A stretch of 64,000 nt of DNA, taken from the NCBI GenBank assembly GCA_021234155.1, contig JAJEKV010000058.1, forward strand, positions 1,669,060 through 1,733,059. The letters run 5' to 3'. Positions 42,397 through 54,010 of the stretch are shown here, in pieces; the stretch's first letter is position 1, and the number at the start of each line of letters is the position of its first letter. The stretch is from Isoetes taiwanensis. Lineage: Eukaryota; Streptophyta; Lycopodiopsida; Isoetales; Isoetaceae. The notes beneath the pieces are model-generated. The model was not told the origin of the DNA, made no database searches, and saw only the letters and a program-made list of their open reading frames with translations. A program made the translations under genes and the position numbers.

Positions 42397-44080
42397 AGTC
42401 AAAATTATTGACAACTTATATGAGAAGCTCCCTGACTTCATATACCAGTGTACACAAGTGGAGGATAAAAGCAAAATATTCTTTTGATTCTTGTGTCGTT
42501 TTGGGCATACAATGTTTTTGAACTATTATTTTGCCCTTTTTTTTTCTTTTTTTTCCCAACCGACCAAAGAATACCAAAGCTTGCAAACATAAGCCATTGG
42601 AAGCAGGAGTTTGCCAAAATCCTTACCTGCTCATAAAGGCTCCTTCTGGTTGCATCCAAAATGAAGATCTCTTTTGCCGAAAATGGAGAAACCCTCACAT
42701 CAAAAGTCTGCTCGCAAAGGCTCCTTCTGTGAGCAAAGGTATTTTGCAAAGGCTCCTTCTTTAAACGCTAAGTAGAGATTTTACCTGTAAGAAATCCAAT
42801 ATGTAACCAAACCCTAAACATAAATTTCTTGCAACCCTTACACGTTTGATACAAAATCCAACAAAAAGAGCTTCAAATTTAGCATTAGAAAATGTTACCT
42901 AATACAGCCCGACATGAATTGGAATGATCAAAACTAAGCAGGTAAGTTTCACCAAAACGTACTCCTATTTTGGCTACAATCCGATCCCGCCTCTTTCCTA
43001 GTTATGCAAAAAGCTGCTAAAATTTGTGTCTGTGGACTTGCTTGCCGAGCAGCGATAGGCGTTACACCATATGCCCTCTGCTCCGCTATATCCAGGAGGA
43101 TATAATGGCTGCCACCGCCCACCGCCGAAACGAGAAATTGATATTTTCATTGTAACGCACAGAAAAAGAATAATTGAATTTTTAACGCGCTTGTCGGATT
43201 TTGATATTCTGGTCCCAATGTCTACTTTTCATACTGGAACAACATAGTAAGTAGCTAATATCTTACCCTAAGAGATCGTTCATTTTCTTATAACGTCAGA
43301 ATGCAGGTTTCCTGATAAAACAATATTTAGGAAGGATGTCACCTCTTATGCAATAAATCATTTAAGTCCTTCAAATTACAAATAGGTGTTGCTTGTCTAT
43401 CTTCGTGTGTATTTGGTTGCCTGAAATAGGCAGCCCGATGTCAGAAATAAAAACTCGTGAAGTACCTACAAACACAACCATCCAAATCCGATCCAAATTC
43501 CAAGAAATTTCTGCAACAGGGCAAGAGAATTTGCAACTTGTTGTAATGGATTGAGAATTCATTTTCCATTGAACTTTCCAGCCCATACCAGTAAATCTCT
43601 TTAATTTTTTTTGCACTCTAGGGCCAAAAAATTAGAATACGACAGCAACTGAGAAAACTTATAAGCAAAACATGCTTTAACGGGATTCAAACTTTCAAAT
43701 GTGAGCTCTGATCACTACAGAAATAATTGGCAAATTTGTACTGCTTGGGAAAAGAGGGAGTGTAGGCTAATGAAAATGCTGCTAGAATATGCCTGTAGAA
43801 GTTTGCTTCATCTAGCAAAGATAAAATGTCTTATGGCGCTTTTTCAGAGCCCATGTTGCAGTTATAAACTACACAAAGAGCAAGCTTCACATCTTACTTC
43901 TCATAAGCTTCAAAAGCACACAATGCTTCCTTCAATTTGTTCGAAATCAGATAAATCGATAATGCTAACGTTGTTGAAAGTAACGTACATTCACGATGTG
44001 ATAGGGCTTTATGGCAAAACTAATTAAACCGAGAACAAATCAAAACGGCCTACCACGTGCTTATAGAATTTAATAAGGCG
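42397..44080. other. non-coding with 'caaaggctccttct' repeats
   Basis: AAGGCTCCTTCT occurs three times (about 42,639, 42,716 and 42,752). A C/G-rich patch at 43,060-43,130 could be an exon or leader but gives no family. Open frames at 43,371 (minus) and 43,701 (plus) show no recognisable domain. Confidence 0.4.
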
Positions 44081-44104
44081 AGGCTTCCACTAGGTGTCCA
44101 TTAC

Positions 44105-44340
44105 AAACACAACATCGATCACCCTGCCTCCTTCGAGCAAGGGGCACCGGTTAGCCGGTTCCCAGAGTGGCTGCCCAGCAACAGAAGCAACCGATAGTCA
44201 GTCAATAATGGGTTTGGAGCGGTTTGTGGCATATTCCGAGCATATACTGGCATTTACCTAGAATATGCCACACATCCACTTGAATGAAGGTTTGCCCCCT
44301 TAGGGGCAACTCAAAAAGGATACTTAAAAGCCCCAATAGC
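44105..44340 (+). repeat. dispersed repeat with TTGCCCC-GGGGCAA hairpin, copy 1
   Basis: It shares 'gtttggagc', 'catatac', 'aatatgccacacatccac' and 'aaggtttgcccccttaggggcaac' with 47,690-47,815. The hairpin GCCCCctta-GGGGC is preserved in both. It may be the end of an unidentified element. Confidence 0.5.
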
Positions 44341-44960
44341 AGATTGGGTAGTTATGTTTAAACATATTGTATCATCCACTTCATTCAATGTTAAATGAAG
44401 ACAAAAGTCATGTGTTGATCTAGATTTGAATCTAATTTTGTATGGTCAACAACAATTACACCATGGTCCAATGTTGGTGATCCGAACTATCTACAAGATC
44501 CGAACTACTTTACTATGTTAATGTAAGAATAAGGAGAGCGCATACACGTAACATTCTTAACATTATGCCACTCAAAAAGCCATGCGTGGTGGATTAGGTA
44601 GGAAAGCTTGAACAATCACAAAACCTAAAGAAGAGGACTTTAGATGCTTTATGATAATAAGTGGCTGACGCTGGACTACATGAACAATGCTTTCAAAGAA
44701 AGATATAACTTATGCACTAATTCTGTACAGAAAAATTCCTACTGAGATAAATATTTTGACCAGAACGAAAATCACACAACAGCTGTCAACGTGCACTGCA
44801 AAAAGAGTGAAAAGATTAACTTCATTAGTAAATGAATACTAACACATATGCTTCTTTTAGTACAAAGAGCTAAACTTCTGCAGTAGCATGATAAATTTAT
44901 ATGCTAATACAAAGGGCTGTCACCATGTAGTAGATAAAACCTCCAATAATGTTCCTACAA
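44341..44960. other. non-coding
   Basis: No supported feature. Confidence 0.4.
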
Positions 44961-45163
44961 ACTGCATTTGTGTTTTCTCATCAATCTTAGAAAACAACGG
45001 CATGTGCACAAACATGCACAGAGTGCCATGGTGTCTGCATGGCGCAATGAATGATAATATACATAGTTGCATACAAATCGATCGATGTCATCTGATAATA
45101 TTGTATCAAATCCCTTGAAAATTGAATGTTTTACTATATCCATAGCATGAAGGCGTGTCTGCA
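44961..45163 (-). CDS. candidate exon on the minus strand, unknown protein
   Basis: On the minus strand, TTGTGCTATTGCAG ends at about 45,164. It is followed by TRLHAMDIVKHSIFKGFD and then TILSDDIDRFVCNYVYYHS and a Cys-rich run. The acceptor is good and the product is codon-structured. The 3' limit is uncertain; the frame stays open to 44,955. The family is not recognised. Confidence 0.35.
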
Positions 45164-45169
45164 ATAGCA

Positions 45170-45440
45170 CAAGGACAAAAATTAGGAAGTATTCTGAAAT
45201 ATCCTCTCAATCATCTTTCTCTTATCCCTTTCACCAAGCCAGATTTATTAGGAGTTCAAGAGCTATATGTCTTGGAGCTATTAAACTATCTAACTCCTTG
45301 TTGTAAGATAAGATTTTGAAGCTGTATTGCCTGACTTTTCTCATACTGCATTCACTTCTCATTGCCCTTGAGCCTTCCTGTAACTATACCCTAAATATTG
45401 ACTGCAATGTACTTTGCTCGAAAGCAGAGAAGTTTTGAAA
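45170..45440. other. non-coding
   Basis: No supported feature. Confidence 0.35.
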
Positions 45441-45808
45441 GAATTTGGATAGCTGCAGTCCAGAACATAAACTTCAAATAATAGTAAGGTTTATGGAGGT
45501 ACATCTCTATTGTTGGACAAGGGTTTATCCTCTGCTACAATAGCCAGTCTCTGCACAGATTAATGAGTTTAGATTCTCTATAATGTTTAAGGTAGAAGTC
45601 TGTCTATTGTTCTTATCTACAAGCTGTACTCATATGTTGTAGAAATAGCACCAGACCTGAGGTTGCCAGCCAAGTTCGTCTGGGCACCGAAATGTGGCCG
45701 CATTCACAGCCCTCCTCTTAATGGCATTTACTCCAAAATGAACCTGCTATTAAGCACCACAAAGAATGAAAATAGTTTTTGAAAGTAAAAACATGATCTT
45801 CTGTGAAG
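45441..45808 (-). repeat. ~370-bp duplicated block with exon-like segment, copy 1
   Basis: It matches 46,708-47,093 closely. On the minus strand both copies hold RAVNAATFR, then C or G, then PDELGWQPQVWCYFYN, a codon-structured segment that keeps its frame in both copies. The other ~250 bp are intron-like. The family was not recognised. Confidence 0.6.
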
Positions 45809-46112
45809 GTTGTTGGGAAAAGTCATGTTGAGGACATAAAGTAACTACATTTGATCTAGCAAACAAAGCTTTGGTTGCAACTAGTCTAATAAATAAGAAA
45901 ATGAATATATTCTAAATCAGACTCTAGCATTTTGATCTAACAAATGTAAAATGATTCTAAGGCAGCAACCTGTTAATTCTCATTGCAACGGTCCAACAAA
46001 AATTTATAGCTCTTGTGCATTAATACTTACTCTTTTCACCTATTGAAGCAAAAGCACGATTAAAAAGATCAAAGTTCTGATATGAAGACTTATCCAAATC
46101 ACTCTTTTCCCA

Positions 46113-46322
46113 TTAGATGAAGGAGGATCGTCCCCTGCCAAGAAATCCCAAAGCTTTCTGTGAAGGGGTGCAACGTTCCCTACCGACTTTTGGACAGGCA
46201 GCGTCAAGAAGACAAAGAAGAGTATCAAGTGCTCCAAGCCCGGCAGTCTCTAGCACTGTGCAACTCTCGATGGAACAACCTGGTGGAAGCCCCTCTCCTT
46301 CATACAATCCTTCAACCGGCTA
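46113..46322 (-). CDS. candidate exon on the minus strand, unknown protein
   Basis: GGTTTGGTATTTAG ends at about 46,323 on the minus strand. It is followed by VEGLYEGEGLPPGCSIESC and then LETAGLGALDTLLCLLDAAC. The frame ends in a stop near 46,113, or could splice at one of several GT sites. The product looks genuine, with a helical middle. With the neighbouring minus-strand candidates it may belong to one decayed gene. Confidence 0.3.
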
Positions 46323-46629
46323 AATACCAAACCCACTAATTTCACAAACATTTTCATAAGACTGTTGAATCAAACTGGCAGAGCTTCTCAGGCACTAGCC
46401 CAGCTGATCCAAAATAATTTGTTGGTATCAGTATCTCAAATGCGAAATTTCGCATTTGTAACTAGGCTAAAAACTTGCAAAAGAGATTGATCATGACAAG
46501 CTTTGATCAAAAAGATTTAAACCTGTAATTCTTTTGCCTGTGCAAATGATCCCCATCCAAGAACATAGATCAGTACCAGACACCCATGTATCTAGGGCAC
46601 TGCCTGTTGAAGGTTGCAAAGCTTTCCTG

Positions 46630-47180
46630 AATTCCACCAAGAACCTTTCATCTTAAATAACCTGGGTCCCCTTTCTGATACAAATCTTTCTTGAATCTGC
46701 TAATGGAAAGAATTTGGATAGCTGCAGTCCAGAACATAAACTTCAAATAATAGTAAGGTCTATGGATATACCTCTCTATTGTTGGACAAGGGTCCATCCT
46801 CTGCAACAATAGCCAGTCTCTGCACAGATTAATGAGTTTAGATTCTCTATATTGTTTAAGGTAGAAGTCTGTCTATTGTTCTTATTTGCAAGCTGTACTC
46901 ATATGTTGTAGAAATAGCACCAGACCTGAGGTTGCCAGCCAAGTTCGTCGGGGCCCCGAAATGTGGCTGCATTCACAGCTCTCCTCTCAATGGCAAATTT
47001 AGTTGCAGCATTATTTACTCCAAAATGCACGTGCTATTAAGCACCACAAAGAATGAAAATAGTTTTTGAAAAGTAAAAACGTGATCTTCTGTGAATTCCT
47101 TGAATTCCACCAAGAACCTTTCATCTTGAATAACCTAGGTCCTCTTTCTGATACAAATCTTTCTTGAATCTGCTAATGGT
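46630..47180 (-). repeat. block copy 2 flanked by an ~85-bp direct repeat
   Basis: 46,708-47,093 repeats 45,441-45,808. It is bracketed by an ~85-bp direct repeat (about 46,632-46,704 and 47,097-47,178, both with 'gaattccaccaagaaccttt' and 'cttgaatctgctaatgg'). The arrangement is that of a tandem duplication by unequal exchange. Confidence 0.7.
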
Positions 47181-47241
47181 AACGGATCTAGAGCCATATA
47201 ATCCAAAGAACGATTGGAGGGTTTCGCCTCTTGGTGGTCGC

Positions 47242-47595
47242 CAGTGTTGTTACGTACTTACCGTACCTGTACGGTACTATAAGTATTTTATGTATTGTAC
47301 CTCGTAACGTACCTCTGATTTTTTAACGTACCGAAAAAAAAAACGTACGTTAAAAGGTGTTGTTACCGTACCTATAAAATACGTACCGTACCTGTAAAAT
47401 ACTTATAAGATACTTACAGTACCTATAAAATACCTATAAAATACGTACCGTACCTATAAGATACTTACCGTACTTGTGTTGAAAACTACCAAAATTTGAC
47501 ACAAAACAATGCATTTTTTATTCTGTACGTACCGTACCTCTGGTACGGTACGCTAAGTACTTGAAAGTTACCGTACCCGTACGGATACAACACTG
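47242..47595. mobile_element. hAT-type MITE, 354 bp, exact 8-bp target duplication
   Basis: It begins CAGTGTTGT and ends ACAACACTG, and is flanked by GTGGTCGC at 47,234-47,241 and 47,596-47,603. CAGTG ends with an 8-bp duplication are diagnostic of hAT elements. The interior is built of variants of ACCGTACCTATAAAATACGT and nested GTAC palindromes, giving very high self-complementarity. There is no coding capacity. Confidence 0.9.
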
Positions 47596-47689
47596 GTGGT
47601 CGCCATAGCCAGATGCTCTATCTGTATTGTCAGTTATCCGGTTCAAACATCAACCAGCCCACAATGCAGGTGACTGCTAGTTTACAGGG

Positions 47690-47815
47690 AACAATAAGTT
47701 TGGAGCAGTCACTAGTATATCCTAGGTATATTCCAGCATATACCTAAAATATGCCACAAACCCACAAAAGCAAGGGTTTGCCCCCCTAGGGGCAACCCAA
47801 AAGGGACATGGATGC
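47690..47815 (+). repeat. dispersed repeat with TTGCCCC-GGGGCAA hairpin, copy 2
   Basis: This is the counterpart of 44,200-44,340, including 'catatacctaaaatatgcca' and GCCCCCCTAGGGGC. Confidence 0.5.
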
Positions 47816-48475
47816 CAAAACATGTGAAATGAATCTATATTTCCTTTGTTGGCATGCATCAACAATATGCTTGTAGCATCAAACTAAAGCACAATGAAGC
47901 TAGCACAACATCAACTTAGGGCATAACGTTTGAGAAGATAAAAAGAGGGGACCGTCAAGATAGACGCCCAAGGCTTTGCCTCAAGCGAGGTGTGCTCTGC
48001 AGCCTCGCGGGAAGACCTTCTCGGCTCCAATCCATCATCCATCAATGTTCTTTCTTATATGTGCTCAAATTCTCCAAGACCCATTCCGGTGGGATATTTT
48101 ATTAATCCTATATTGCATTGGTTTTTCACCCCGAAAGCTCTTTAGACCTCCACTCATAGCATCAGGACTAGTAGGATGCATTTTGTGCCAGGAAATTTCA
48201 TTCGGCATTTGGTTTTTTAATCTGAAAGCTATTTAGGCCTTTTCTCATAGCATCAGGGCGCATTTGGTGAATATGGCAGGATTTCTGCTGTCCTCCATTC
48301 TAATTTACAGTTCATCTGATTTACAGGACGTGGAATTGTTGTAGAAACATATAGCCACGGCAAAACAGTTTTCGTACAGCCATACCTAGTAGCAAAATAT
48401 GTACAGATAAGACACCATTTTGCCATTCAAGAAATGTCAGGGAAGGGCTGAAGCTTAGGTTAAAAGCTCCGCTGA
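47816..48475. other. non-coding
   Basis: A ~45-bp phrase ending 'gaaagctctttaggcct'/'gaaagctatttaggcct' is repeated near 48,130 and 48,222, each followed by 'catagcatcagg'. No gene was recognised. Confidence 0.4.
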
Positions 48476-48477
48476 TT

Positions 48478-49115
48478 CTTGGAAAACAAGCTATGCAGCT
48501 ACAAAATGCCTTTTTAAAAGAAAGTTGGTGGATAAAGACAACCTTATGGATGGCCTTGGAGAGAGGCTAATTGAATTAACATCTTTTCAAAATAAAAATC
48601 AAAGAGGTTGCTAAAGAATGTCTTTGTAGAAGAAGGAAACAAGTAAAAAGGAGCTGCATGTGAAACTTCTAGTCGCCAATGAACAACTTGAAATGGCCCA
48701 GGCTGTGATAGAAGAGCACAAAATGGGTTTCTCTAGAAGGTCGCAAGGTAAGTATCTGTTCCAAAGATAATGCATGTGGTTTATCAGGTTAATCGAATCC
48801 AGAATGTGCAGTGTTGCCAGGCTGCAAAAGATAGTGAAATTCAAGCAGACTGAAATAAACGGGTGATAAATGTTTAGAAAGGGAGGTAAATAGGCTAACA
48901 AACCCGCAGATTCAGCGAGGCAGAGATGAAAAGAGCTCTGATGAAAAGAGCTCTGAATATTTTCTTAACTTTTCATTCTTATAAATGGTTATATACTGTG
49001 TGTTTATTCATGACATCTGTAGGGAACCATGGGTGAAGCAGAGCCTCGGCAGCTGTTATTGGTTGTTGATGTTGTGAGTGAACTAGAGAAAGAAGTCTCT
49101 GATAAATATGAACAG
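48478..49115 (+). pseudogene. decayed exons of a coiled-coil protein
   Basis: Segments in shifting frames read LGKQAMQLQNAFLKES, then LVDKDNLMDGLGERLIELTS, then KELHVKLLVANEQLEMAQ with a donor CAAG|GTAAGT at 48,747. A final exon at 49,023-49,115 lies between GTAG and CAG|GT and starts GTMGEAEPRQLLLVVDVVSE. Heptad-like, charged composition indicates a coiled coil, as in kinesin or myosin-like tails; I cannot name the family. Two in-frame stops (about 48,613 and 48,624) and a shift indicate a pseudogene, unless base errors are involved. Confidence 0.45.
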
Positions 49116-49509
49116 GTGGTGTTCCATACCATGATTTTCTATGTTAACAGGGTGCCTGACATGTAACAGATACAATCTTTAGAGCTTCGGCAGATTTAGG
49201 TTCCCAATTGTTTGCTTGTACATTCAACAAAATAATTTACCGTGGACGACCTCGGAATTTTCACAATATAATTTTAGATGGATAGATGGATGGATGGATA
49301 GATAGATAGATAGATAGATAGATAGTATTTTTACATCGAATGCCCTTAAATGCCTTTATATTTGAGTATTTATAAAAATGGCCCTCAAATTTTTAAAATG
49401 CTCTATTTTTTGGGCCAACTTTTTTGGTTATCACCTAAAAAACCAACTTTCAGCGGCACAACAAGATTCCCTTAGTGCATTGAAATGTAGAGCTATGTGG
49501 CAAGTGATA
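49116..49509. other. non-coding flank with GATA microsatellite
   Basis: A GATG/GATA microsatellite lies at about 49,278-49,326. The gypsy element starts at 49,515. Confidence 0.6.
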
Positions 49510-49514
49510 GGCAT

Positions 49515-50095
49515 TGTTTGGGGTCTGGGTTCGGGAATTCCTGCAAGACAGCCCTCTGTGAGGACCCTTGGATCTAACAGGAGAATCCGGGGGACTATGT
49601 CACGCGGGATTTGCAAGAAAAGAACAAGAAGAAGAGAACAATGAGAGGAAAATGATAAGCTTCCTTGATATCAATGATGAACATACATGAGCTCTCGTAA
49701 TCGAGAGAAGACTGAAGAGAGACAAGACTCAAAACTCATCTAAAAACTCATGTGCTAGCTCTACTCATATATATAGTACAATGGCCTTTGGCCCAATATA
49801 GACACTCTGACTGATCTCGGTGCCGACTCCTGGAAGGAGGCCTGATTTGCAGAATGTTGGCGGTGCCTTTGAAGTGCCTAGAATCATGCCGACATCGACG
49901 CGGGCGGTGGACGGGTCACTTGTCCGGCGGCGCCTTTGTTGACTTTTAGGACGCAGGCTTTGACCGCGGGTGGTCCGCTGCTTGGTCTTCTCACGAGCCT
50001 TTGATGGCTGACCCGTGGCTGACTGTGGATCCTTGTTCTTGACCTGGTCCGTCGTATGCATGAATAGTCCTGTACTAGGAGGCACAGGACTAACA
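49515..50095 (-). repeat. left LTR (3' LTR in element sense), 581 bp
   Basis: It starts TGTTTGGGGTC and ends AGGACTAACA. On the minus strand CTATATATATGAG at about 49,764-49,777 is a TATA box. It differs from the right LTR mainly in one cluster (49,850-50,020), where CTG or CAG in one copy faces CG-containing strings in the other. Confidence 0.95.
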
Positions 50096-50106
50096 CTCCC
50101 CTCACC
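50096..50106 (-). promoter_or_regulatory. polypurine tract
   Basis: The minus strand reads GGTGAGGGGAG immediately before the 3' LTR, the usual position for priming plus-strand DNA synthesis. Confidence 0.75.
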
Positions 50107-53100
50107 AAACGACACTCAGGGTGAAGAAAAGGAGGAAGTGTTTCTGAAGGCGGGAAGCCATCAGTCTGAAAGTGATCCTCACGGGAGTGAGGACGGGCAC
50201 CATTATGGTAAGTGCCTGCGAGATCCCGGGCGATTTGAAGAGCAGAGGGAGTGTTGAGCCCAAGGGCAGGATCAGCATCAATGAGAAAATGAGAGCGCAC
50301 CATGTCTTCAAGGGTAGCGTGGGCGTCAGAAGAAACAAACTGACATTCCATGAGCAGCAGTAAACCGAGGCCAAGGCACCGACCCGCATTCGGATTGCAA
50401 GAAAAAATGGGACGCCGATTTAAGGAGCCGAGCAAGATGCATTTTAGAGCAGCACAAAACCCGCTTGAAGGTGGATCAAGGATCCGGTGAGGTGGCGCGA
50501 TTCTCGCAAGAAGGTGTCAAGACCATGTAGCGATCGCCAGGCGCTGCCAACCACGCCATTAGCAATATAGATCCAATTCGCGGTGTTATCAAGAGTGGCA
50601 CCCTCCTCCCAATGGGAGCGGGCGAACAAAACGGGGGATCCCACCGAGATCCGTCGAGATCCGAGGTGGAGTCCATCCAAAGATGGCCATCCATGACCTT
50701 TGTCCAAAAGGGAAGACGCCAATCGAAGTCGGGAACCCGGGGCGGAGGAACACCCGGGGAAGCATAGGAGAGGGAACCATGCCCGTGGGCATGGGTTGGC
50801 CGAGCCCGCTCCCCGAATTCACCGACAAGGGCCGGATCAAGAGCTTTACACCAACGATCCCGCATGAGGCGAGAGTTGAGAGTTGACAGAGGAGGGCTAT
50901 CCCAAACACAGGGGGACCGCCTTGCTATCCGTAAGAGCACGTAATTGATTGTAACCTACGAGGTGTTGCATATAAATTTGTGCATAGGAAGATCCTCGTG
51001 ATGTCCTAGATACTTCCTTATTTGTTGCAAAAGACCTCCGCTTGCCGTAGAGGTAATGATGTGCAAGCTCGTGCATGTACTCTTGATGAAGAGCGTGTGT
51101 CCGAGCATGATCATCGAGATAGGGGTTGTTATCCCGAAGCAACCATTGAAGAGTGGGGTCACCCCGAAAGTTCGTCAGGGGTCATCCCGAAATCTCTCCG
51201 TATCACCCGGATAGAAATCATGAAAAATAAGCCATAGGCTCAATCAGCCTTCAAGGTGATGAAGTCCGATCATCGCAGTTGAATGAGATCAAAGACCAAA
51301 AGGGCACAAAGATAAACCTTTGTCTTCAATTGAGAGTTCCGCCGGATCCAAGAAAAAATCAAGCGGCGCAGTGAACATCCACAGACCATCAGCCCCATGC
51401 CACTTTAGAAGAAAGAGGTGGCGGCGGGCAACCACATAATCCGTATAGCGTGGATGGAACCGGGAAATCAACAGTACCGGGCTAACGATGGCAATATAGC
51501 CGCCAAGTTTGGTTCAGGCCTCATCATCGCAGATCAATAGCGTCTTTGAATCGTTGTTCAAGGTCACGGATCCTGTGGGTCCTTTTCTACCGTATATGGA
51601 TCGGTCACGGACCCGCTTATGAGAAGTGTGGACCGTGAGGTGGATTGCCCAGAGCATTGAGTCGGGCACCCAATCTCCGCCAATGGCATCAAGAATTTTC
51701 TCGCTTCGCACCTCCAAGCCGATCTTGGAGAGATGTGAGCTGTGAAGTCTGCGTGGAGAGCTGAGCCGTCAGAGAGGCAATTTGAGCGTCACGCTCGGTA
51801 AGGTTTTGAACTTGAGTGTTGTAATTGTCACAAAGCTCGAAAGTACAAGGCGCCAAGCTTAGCTATATCTTTCTCTTTGTCACTCAGAGAGTATCTTTGG
51901 ACTTGTTTTGCTCCAATAAGTCCTGAATTTCGGATTGGAGTTGAGCCTGCTGATCTGTAAGTAGGCTGGTCTGATCTTGTGCACTTTTGAGATCTATACG
52001 GGCCTGTAAGAGAGCTCCGTGCTTGTCTTGAAGTTGGGCCTCCAAAGTTTGAACTTGTGCAAAGGGCGCCTTGAAGGTCACCGAACCGTGATCTGGCCGC
52101 AGTGAACCCCATTCATAAGAGCTTCTTGGGATTGTTGTAACTTTAGAACAAAGCAGCTTGAGCATCCCGGCCGATATCGATACAACAAATTTACGAGGGT
52201 GCCGTGGTGGTGGAGCCTCGCCGTTGCCCCGGTTTTATGGCGTTTGTGAGACATGGTGTGAACTGGAATGCTTGGATTCTATAGCGAGAAGGAGACAAAG
52301 GACATGGGAGTGCGGAATTTTGACATGACCAGGAAGAAGGGCGTGAAGTGCCGACTTTGGTGAGTCCGGAGGAAGGGACCGCTGAGTGGAATCATGAGAA
52401 GGAGGAGGTGGGGAGGAAAGTAATGACGGATAATGGCTTGAAGGTGGCCTCCCACGTAAACTTTCGAAATAGAAGTGGCAAAACAAGACGGTCCACTTCT
52501 TGGAGAAGACTCGTGAGAAACGAAGAATTGGGGCCAATCAATGTGGTGGGTTGAGCGAGTAGCAAAGGACCACTATATTATAGAAAGGTTTATTGATATG
52601 GGTGTTCTTGATAGAATACCCAAGGAACTTGGCGCCACGTAAACTTAACAAAGGTCTCATGGGGCTTGTCAATATTGGTCGCGATGCACATTTGCATGAT
52701 AAGCGTGAGCACCAAACTCGGTGACATCGAGATCCCGTATGGCGCACCAAGATAAACAAGGGTTTTGCAAAGGAATATGGAATACCTCGTAAATCAGGTG
52801 CCGAAGTTAGCGAAATGGTGGTGCCATCGACCACCGTGGTGTAGCCATGCGGGTCGTTGACGATGTTAGCGATGAACCGCCTAACCGGGTCGATTTGGAG
52901 CCTAAAGTTCCATTTGAGAGAATTCGTAAAGTTTAAAGGCGCGCTCGCGACCGCACGATTCGGGCCAACAAGGGCTGCACGAAAAGTGGGCGTCAAGAAA
53001 GATACAGACTCGAAAAGAGCCGGTTCCCTGGGAGCAAAAGAGTTTGAAGTGTAGAAAATTTTGGTGCAGCCATGGCAAAGATTAGCGGAAAAGAACAGTG

Positions 53101-54010
53101 ATTCAAAGGCGGAGGACGAAGGCAAAGAACGGAGGACGAAGGCGCAGAGAGATGAAAAGGTTTAGGGCGCGCAAATGTGGGCGAAGGGTCATGATGAGGG
53201 CGAAACGGTAACCGTTGATGGTGCCAGGTGTCGAAAGATGCCAAGGAGGGGATTGAGAGGCAAAAATTTGGCTAAGTCCCCAAACAACCAAGGGAGAAGT
53301 AATGAACGGTGGAGATGAGACGTGAGAAAATGATCGGATGTGACAGGTGGCCAAAGGACACATATTAATGGGTGACGGGTATGAAAAGAAGCAATGGCAT
53401 TTAATGCTGGCAAGTCGAAGTGGGATATCATTAAACGAATGTGTCAGAGGGTACCATGGCTAGATATGCGGCGGGAGAACAGATTCTCTCGTTTAGAAAC
53501 AAACCTTGCATTGCAAACACGCGATTTTTGATTGGTCCACGCCGACAAGGAGTTCCTTGGTTGGCTATATAAGACGAACCGGGAGTGAAGCGAAGACATT
53601 CGATGGCGCCAAAGATGGTCGCCGCCGGTTTGAACGCGAACCGCACGATGCCCACTAACCGCCAAGAGTGGATTACTTGCAAAATGAATTGTCGGACCTC
53701 TCGGCTGCCACAATCGTGGGCCTCGAGAATGGATGGCTGGTGTTCCCGGATGGCTGAACATCCCGATCCTCATACCAACGGGATGGAGGTGGTTCTCGCA
53801 CCTTCATTGGGACCCCGAAAGCGAAACCTCTACCACATCTCTGCGATCACCTCTGCTCCAACCCGAGTAGAGGGTTTTTCTTCTTAGGACTTAGTAGATA
53901 GGGCTCGAGCCCGCTTTTTGTATATAGGGCGCGTGCCCATAGCGGAAATAGCTTTGGTCAGGCCCACATTTTGTAAAAATTCCACCTATAATATGTAATA
54001 TGCCACCGCT
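50107..54010 (-). pseudogene. extra region after integrase, decayed third ORF
   Basis: About 3.9 kb separates the end of integrase from the PPT. On the minus strand 52,700-53,125 encodes DPVRRFIANIVNDPHGYTT and VVDGTTISLTS. This resembles, from memory, the 'putative plant transposon protein' domain found in Athila-like and related plant elements. Around 51,830-52,165 a Gln/Leu-rich coiled coil follows (LEAQLQDKHGALLQARIDLK). The rest (50,476-50,940 and elsewhere) is frameshifted and unrecognised. No signal peptide or envelope-like membrane anchor was seen. Its role is unknown. Confidence 0.4.

Noticed and set aside
50107-54010. Envelope-like gene in the gypsy element
   Set aside because: No signal peptide, transmembrane anchor or other envelope hallmark is visible; the readable part looks like a plant-transposon-protein segment plus coiled coil.
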